The notes below the pieces were generated by a model. That model was not told the DNA's origin and searched no databases. It saw only the letters and a list, made by a program, of their open reading frames with translations. Shown here in pieces: positions 29,191-33,650 of a DNA stretch of 33,650 nt. Numbering within the stretch: position 1 is the stretch's first letter; each line of letters starts with the position of its first letter. A program made the translations under genes and the position numbers. The DNA is from an uncultured Myxococcales bacterium (lineage in GTDB: Bacteria > Myxococcota_A > Polyangia > Fen-1088). The stretch spans positions 1-33,650 of the forward strand of contig CALAOV010000325.1 of the NCBI GenBank assembly GCA_937889515.1, written 5' to 3'.

Positions 29191-31349
29191 GGGCCTGGCT
29201 CGCCACCCTGGGCGTGGTCGCGCAGATCGCGTTCCGGAACCTGTTCGCCAGCCGCCTCAAGACCATCATCGTGGGTGGCATCATCTTCTTCGGCGGCCTG
29301 CTGGTCGTGGCGGGCAATTCGCTGCTCGACAGCGTGGTGGCCTCGATGAGCCGCAGCGTGATCGGCAGCGTGGCGGGCCATATCCAGGTCTACAACGCCA
29401 AGTCCAAGGACACGCTGGAGGTGATGGGGCGGATGATGATGGGCGATCCGGATCTTTCGCAGCTCGACGATTTCGCCAAGGTGCGGGCGTCGCTGCTCAA
29501 GGTCGAGAACGTCAAGTCGGTGGTGCCGATGGGGATCAGTGGGGCTCTCGTGACCTCGGGCAACACCATCGATCTGGCGCTCGAGAAGCTGCGCAACGCG
29601 GTCAACGCGCGCCGCGACGCCAAGACCGACGGTGAGCGGGCCCAGGCCGAGCTGCAGGTCGCCAGCGAGAAGGGGCACGTCCGGCAGATCGTCTCGGTGC
29701 TGCAGGGGGATCTCAAGAACGCCAAGGCGGTGCTCGACGAGCGCACCATCGATCCGGCCGACGGCGCGGCGGTCAACCGCGCGGCTTCGGATGCGTTCTG
29801 GCAGGATTTCGACAAGGAGCCCTTCGAGGCGCTCGAGTTTCTCGAAAACCGGATCGCGAGCCAGGCGGCCGACGCCGATCTTCTGTTTCTCAACTACATC
29901 GGCACCGACTTCCAGGCTTTCCAGAAGTCGTTCGATCGCATGAAGATCGTCGAGGGGACGATGGTGCCGGCCGGCAAGCGCGGCTTCCTGTTCGCCAAGC
30001 ACGTCTACGAGGAGCAGCTCAAGCTCAAGGCGGCGCGCCGGCTCGACCAGATCAAGGAGGGGACGGAGAACGAGGGGGAGACCATCGCGACCGACCCCGA
30101 TCTGAAGCGGATGGTGCGCGAGAACGTCTCACAGGTGCGCGAGATCTTGCTCCAGCTCGACGCGGCCAAGACCGTGGATTTCCGCGCCAAGCTGCAGCGC
30201 GAGCTGGCGAGCCAGGAGACGGACGTCGGCAAGCTGCTCGCGGCGTTCTTCCAGACCGACGACCACAACTTCCGCGGGCGTCACGACTTCTTCTACAAGG
30301 AGCTGGCGCCGTCGCTCGAGCTCTACCGCGTGCGGATCGGCGACGTGCTGACCATCAAGGCGTTCACGCGCTCCGGGTACGTGCAGTCGGTCAACGTCCC
30401 CGTCTACGGCACCTTCGAGTTCCAGGGGCTCGAGAAGTCGACGCTGGCGGGGGCGCTCAACCTCATGGACATGGTTTCCTTCCGCGAGCTCTATGGGTTC
30501 ATGAGCGGCGAGAAGCTGGCCGAGATCCAGGCGCTGCAGAAGGCGGCCGGTGCCCACGACGTGAGCCGCGAGAACGCCGAGGCCGAGCTGTTCGGCAGCA
30601 AGGCGACGGACGCGCCCGCCGCCAAGGCGCCCCGAAGGATCGAAGCTACCACCACGCCGGGCGTGGCCCCGGTCATGCACGATCTGGGCGAGTCGCTGGG
30701 CGGCAAGCTGCAGCGCGAGGAGGCGCGCAGCCGGGTCTTCCCGTCCGACGAGGTCGAGCGCGGCGTGGTGCTCAACGCCGCCGTCATCCTCAAGAATCCG
30801 AAGAAGATCAAGGAAACCATCGTCGCGATCGAAGCGCAGGGGAAGCAGGACGGCCTCACCCTCAAGGCGATCGATTGGCAGGCCGCCGCCGGCCTCATCG
30901 GCCAGTTCGTCAACGTCATCCGGATCGTGCTCTACGTCGCGATCCTGATCATCTTCCTCATCGCGCTGGTCATCATCAACAACGCGCTGGTCATGGCCAC
31001 CCTCGAGCGGGTCAAGGAGATCGGCACCCTGCGCGCGATCGGGGCGCAGCGGCGCTTCATCCTGGCGATGCTGGTGGTCGAATCGATCGTCGTTGGGTTC
31101 ATCTTCGGCGGCCTGGGCGCCGGCCTCGGCGTGCTTCTCGTGACCGTGGTGGGCAAGATCGGCATCCCCGCCAAGTCCGACGTCTGGTTCTTCTTCTTCT
31201 CGGGGCCGCGTCTTTACCCCTTCATCGGGACGAGCAACATCGTCGCGGCCTTCGCGATCGTGCTGCTCGTGAGCGCCTTCTCCAGCTTCTACCCGGCGTG
31301 GATCGCCATGCGGGTCACCCCCCGCCAGGCCATGCAGGAGGAGGAGTAG
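29187..31349 (+). CDS. FtsX/LolC-type ABC permease with very large periplasmic region
   Basis: 720 aa, far longer than LolC or LolE (about 400). TM1 is at about 27-48 (TIIVGGIIFFGGLLVVAGNSLL). A long region of some 520 residues follows, presumably periplasmic, with a helical, charged part (about 135-330, e.g. ERAQAELQVASEKGHVRQIV) and a MacB-core-like part (about 380-430). It ends in an Ala/Lys-rich linker. The FtsX domain is C-terminal: TM2 about 574-597, then ATLERVKEIGTLRAIGAQ, TM3 about 619-645 and TM4 about 680-703, ending WIAMRVTPRQAMQEEE. The start overlaps the ATPase stop. The gene likely encodes one half of an asymmetric permease pair. Confidence 0.9.
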   Translation: MRAWLATLGVVAQIAFRNLFASRLKTIIVGGIIFFGGLLVVAGNSLLDSVVASMSRSVIGSVAGHIQVYNAKSKDTLEVMGRMMMGDPDLSQLDDFAKVRASLLKVENVKSVVPMGISGALVTSGNTIDLALEKLRNAVNARRDAKTDGERAQAELQVASEKGHVRQIVSVLQGDLKNAKAVLDERTIDPADGAAVNRAASDAFWQDFDKEPFEALEFLENRIASQAADADLLFLNYIGTDFQAFQKSFDRMKIVEGTMVPAGKRGFLFAKHVYEEQLKLKAARRLDQIKEGTENEGETIATDPDLKRMVRENVSQVREILLQLDAAKTVDFRAKLQRELASQETDVGKLLAAFFQTDDHNFRGRHDFFYKELAPSLELYRVRIGDVLTIKAFTRSGYVQSVNVPVYGTFEFQGLEKSTLAGALNLMDMVSFRELYGFMSGEKLAEIQALQKAAGAHDVSRENAEAELFGSKATDAPAAKAPRRIEATTTPGVAPVMHDLGESLGGKLQREEARSRVFPSDEVERGVVLNAAVILKNPKKIKETIVAIEAQGKQDGLTLKAIDWQAAAGLIGQFVNVIRIVLYVAILIIFLIALVIINNALVMATLERVKEIGTLRAIGAQRRFILAMLVVESIVVGFIFGGLGAGLGVLLVTVVGKIGIPAKSDVWFFFFSGPRLYPFIGTSNIVAAFAIVLLVSAFSSFYPAWIAMRVTPRQAMQEEE

Positions 31350-31352
31350 CCA

Positions 31353-32675
31353 ATGTCGTCGTCCAAGCTATTCGTGGATCTCACGATCGCCTTCCGCAAC
31401 CTGGTGCAGCACCGGCGCCGCACGCTGTTTCTGGGCGCCGCGATCGCGGCGGTGACGGCGCTGCTGGTGCTGCTCAACGGCCTGTCCACCGGCGTGCGCG
31501 AGACCATGATCGACACCGCCACGACGCTGTCGACGGGGCACGTCAACGTGGGTGGGTTCTACAAGGTGACGGCCGGTCAGGCCGCGCCGGTCGTGACCAA
31601 CTACAAGAAGGTGTTGGCGGTCGTTCAAAAGACGGTCCCCGAGATGGCGTTCGCCGTCCACCGCGGACGCGGCTGGGCCAAGCTGGTCTCCGACACCGGA
31701 TCCCTGCAGGCCGGCATCACCGGGATCGACATCCGGAGCGAGCCCAAGTTCTCCTCGGTGCTGCAGCTCGAGAGCGGCAAGCTCGAGGATCTGGCGCAGC
31801 CGGGCACGATCCTGCTCTTCGACAACCAGGCGGAAAAGCTGGGCGTCAAGGTGGGTGACGCGCTCACGATCTCGGCGCCCACCACCCGCGGCACCAACAA
31901 CACCATCGACGTGCGGATCGTGGCGATCGCCCACAGCCTGGGCCTGCTCAGCACCTGGAACTGCTTCATCCCGATCGAGAGCCTGCGGGCGCTCTACCAG
32001 ATCAACCAGGACGCGACGGGGGTGATCCAGATCATGCTCAATCGCAAGGACTTCGACCACATCCCCGCGATCGCGGCCCGCTTGCGGCAGGCACTCGATC
32101 AGGCGGGTTACCGGATCATGGAGCCGGACCCGCGCGCCTTCTGGATGAAGTTCCAGTCGGTCTCGCGGGAAGATTGGACCGGGCAGAAGCTCGACGTCAC
32201 CAACTGGGAGGACGAGATCTCGTTCATGACCTGGACGCTCAAGGCGCTCGAGGGGATTTCCTACGTGCTGATCGTCATCCTGGTCGCCATCATCATCATC
32301 GGGATCATGAATACGATGTGGATCGCGATCCGGGAGCGCACGCGCGAGATCGGGACGTTGCGGGCCATCGGCATGCATCGGCGTGAGGTGCTCTGGATGT
32401 TCCTGCTCGAATCGCTGATGCTCGGCCTCCTCGCCACCATCGTCGGTGTGCTCATGGGGGCCGCCGTCGCCGCCGGGCTCAACGCGGCCCACGTTCCGGT
32501 GCCCACTGGGTTGCAGTTCTTCCTGATGTCACCGCACCTCCATCTGGCCGTGCACGGATCGCTGATGGTCCGCGCGATCGTGATCATCACGTTCGTCACC
32601 GGGGCCGCGGCGTTCTATCCGTCCCTCAAGGCCGCCCGTCTCCGGCCGGTCGTGGCCATGTCCCACTTCGGATGA
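31353..32675 (+). CDS. FtsX/LolE-type ABC permease
   Basis: Second permease, 440 aa, starting 3 nt after the first one; AGGAGGAGGAG at the end of the previous gene is its ribosome site. TM1 about 20-45 (TLFLGAAIAAVTALLVLLNG), a ~240-residue MacB-like periplasmic core (GHVNVGGFYKVTAG, ITGIDIRSEPKFS, GVKVGDALTISAP), then the FtsX domain with SYVLIVILVAIIIIGIMNTM, RTREIGTLRAIGMHRREVLW and two more TM helices, ending LKAARLRPVVAMSHFG. Normal Lol length. The unequal partner upstream suggests a heterodimer like LolCE. Confidence 0.92.
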   Translation: MSSSKLFVDLTIAFRNLVQHRRRTLFLGAAIAAVTALLVLLNGLSTGVRETMIDTATTLSTGHVNVGGFYKVTAGQAAPVVTNYKKVLAVVQKTVPEMAFAVHRGRGWAKLVSDTGSLQAGITGIDIRSEPKFSSVLQLESGKLEDLAQPGTILLFDNQAEKLGVKVGDALTISAPTTRGTNNTIDVRIVAIAHSLGLLSTWNCFIPIESLRALYQINQDATGVIQIMLNRKDFDHIPAIAARLRQALDQAGYRIMEPDPRAFWMKFQSVSREDWTGQKLDVTNWEDEISFMTWTLKALEGISYVLIVILVAIIIIGIMNTMWIAIRERTREIGTLRAIGMHRREVLWMFLLESLMLGLLATIVGVLMGAAVAAGLNAAHVPVPTGLQFFLMSPHLHLAVHGSLMVRAIVIITFVTGAAAFYPSLKAARLRPVVAMSHFG

Positions 32676-32679
32676 CCCC

Positions 32680-33480
32680 ATGAAAAAGCAAACCCTCGCC
32701 TCCCTGCTCGCCGCCTTCATGCTGAACCTGTTCCCGGGGCCCGCGCCCGTCCGCCGGGCGGAGGCCGCCCTCAGCTCGGCCCAGATGGTCGAGCTGCTCA
32801 AGCTGGTCGACGATCGCCAGAAGAACAACGGCGACTGGCGCGCAGCCGCCTATCTCGAACAGAAGGAGAAGGACAAGGTCGACACGGTCTACGAGACCGA
32901 ATATTTCCGCCGCTCCTCCGATCAGAAGTTCATGATCCTCTTCACCAAGCCGAAGTCGTCGGCCGGGCAGGGTTACCTGCGCATCGACAAGAACCTCTGG
33001 TTCTACGATCCCTCCGTCGGCAAATGGGAGCGACGCACCGAGCGCGAGCGGATCGGCGGCACCAACTCGCGCCGGTCGGACTTCGACGAGTCGCGCCTGG
33101 CCGATGAGTACGACCCTTCCGACGAGGGCGACGACAAGCTCGGCGCCTACACGGCGCAGAAGCTCCTGCTGAACGGAAAGCCCGGCCAGGACCTGGCGTT
33201 CCCGGTCATCCGCATCTGGATCGACAAAGACACCAAGAACGTCCTCAAGCGCCAGGAGTACGCGCTGTCGGGGCGTCTTTTGCGCACGTCCTATTATCCC
33301 AAGTGGAAGAAGATCTACAGCCCCTCGAAGAAGGGGGACACCTGGTATCCGGAGGAGATTCGCTTCTACGACGAGGTCGAGAAGGCCAACCAGACGCTGG
33401 TCCTGATCAAGTCGGTCGATCCCAATCCGCTCCCACAGAACCTCTTCACGAAGGCCTGGCTCGAGAGCAAGAGTAGGTGA
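32680..33480 (+). CDS. LolA-like outer-membrane lipoprotein-sorting protein
   Basis: Periplasmic carrier-type protein (266 aa). The signal peptide MKKQTLASLLAAFMLNLF... ends around AEA (residue 29). The body is the LolA-like beta-barrel fold family: YETEYFRRSSDQKFMILFTKPKS, GYLRIDKNLWFYDPSVGKWERR and KNVLKRQEYALSGRLLRTSYY. The R-I-D/N-LWFYDP segment is typical of the 'outer membrane lipoprotein-sorting protein' group, which often sits next to FtsX permeases. It starts 4 nt after the second permease. Likely role: to take a lipidated or lipid substrate from the ABC complex across the periplasm (inference). Confidence 0.88.
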   Translation: MKKQTLASLLAAFMLNLFPGPAPVRRAEAALSSAQMVELLKLVDDRQKNNGDWRAAAYLEQKEKDKVDTVYETEYFRRSSDQKFMILFTKPKSSAGQGYLRIDKNLWFYDPSVGKWERRTERERIGGTNSRRSDFDESRLADEYDPSDEGDDKLGAYTAQKLLLNGKPGQDLAFPVIRIWIDKDTKNVLKRQEYALSGRLLRTSYYPKWKKIYSPSKKGDTWYPEEIRFYDEVEKANQTLVLIKSVDPNPLPQNLFTKAWLESKSR

Positions 33481-33650
33481 TGCGGCTCGCCGCCGGCGCG
33501 CTCGGCTTGGGGCTCGCCTTTGCGCCCGTCGTTGCGTCCCCCGCCTGGGCACAGGCCGCGGGTGGGGATCGTCCGAGCGAGCAAGATATCTTCGGCGCAG
33601 GCGCGGCGCCCGCCGCACCGCCGGCCGCGCCTCGGGCCGCCGCCGCGGCT
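33480..33650 (+). CDS. exported protein, 5' part only
   Basis: ATG 33480 shares its A with the stop of the LolA-like gene (TGATG), so translation is coupled. The 57 visible codons give a clear signal peptide (MRLAAGALGLGLAFAPVVASPAWA, cleavage before QAAGG), then DRPSEQDIFGAG and an Ala/Pro-rich stretch that reaches the window edge. The family cannot be told. In this position an outer-membrane or periplasmic partner of the LolA-like carrier is the natural guess. Confidence 0.8.
   Translation, partial: MRLAAGALGLGLAFAPVVASPAWAQAAGGDRPSEQDIFGAGAAPAAPPAAPRAAAAA

Overview
The window is GC-rich (roughly two-thirds G+C by eye) with strong G/C third-position bias in every gene I accept. The best taxonomic clue is the lipoprotein at 12016-14823. 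It combines Myxococcus-type cysteine-rich repeats (DUF4215 family) with a fibro-slime domain, a pairing typical of Myxococcota. I read the window as a chromosomal segment of a myxobacterium-like (deltaproteobacterial) organism with an outer membrane (porin, lipoprotein signals, LolA-like protein). I found no rRNA, tRNA, CRISPR array, insertion sequence or phage gene.

Layout. 1-1191: 3' part of a beta-barrel porin, closed by a strong terminator. 1438-5405: divergent thrA (fused aspartate kinase/homoserine dehydrogenase, minus) and thrC (threonine synthase, plus), with start codons only 11-32 bp apart. 5521-11950: gltB and gltD (glutamate synthase), then a GIY-YIG protein 1 nt behind gltD. 12016-14823: the repeat/fibro-slime lipoprotein. 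14886-16981: minC-minD-minE. 17075-18394: FucP/GluP-type sugar:H+ symporter. 18452-19009 (minus): small lipoprotein whose N-terminus is built from a 9-bp tandem repeat. 19098-23276: isoleucine/valine block of ilvD, the LysR regulator ilvY (minus) and divergent ilvC, whose product reads like the plant chloroplast form. 23560-24168: hypothetical protein. 24289-27312: double-ACT (GcvR-like) protein, PadR repressor and a DrrA/DrrB-type ABC exporter whose promoter carries a perfect palindrome between -35 and -10. 27404-28285 (minus): exported metallo-beta-lactamase-fold hydrolase. 28468-33650: tightly packed operon of a LolD-like ATPase, a 720-aa FtsX-type permease, a 440-aa FtsX-type permease, a LolA-like carrier and the start of a further exported protein that runs off the window.

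How it fits together. Much of the window is amino-acid metabolism: nitrogen assimilation by GltBD, the aspartate-to-threonine branch by ThrA and ThrC (no thrB here), and isoleucine/valine synthesis by IlvD and IlvC under IlvY. The last operon is the best candidate for a less-described system. It encodes ATPase, inner-membrane permeases, a periplasmic carrier and an exported end component together, so it could move a lipid or lipoprotein from the inner to the outer membrane. A recurring theme is -10-like elements only 6-14 nt upstream of start codons (thrC, minC, ilvD, the PadR-controlled ABC operon), suggesting leaderless or very short-leader mRNAs. Function calls rest on reading motifs by eye, and no database search was run.
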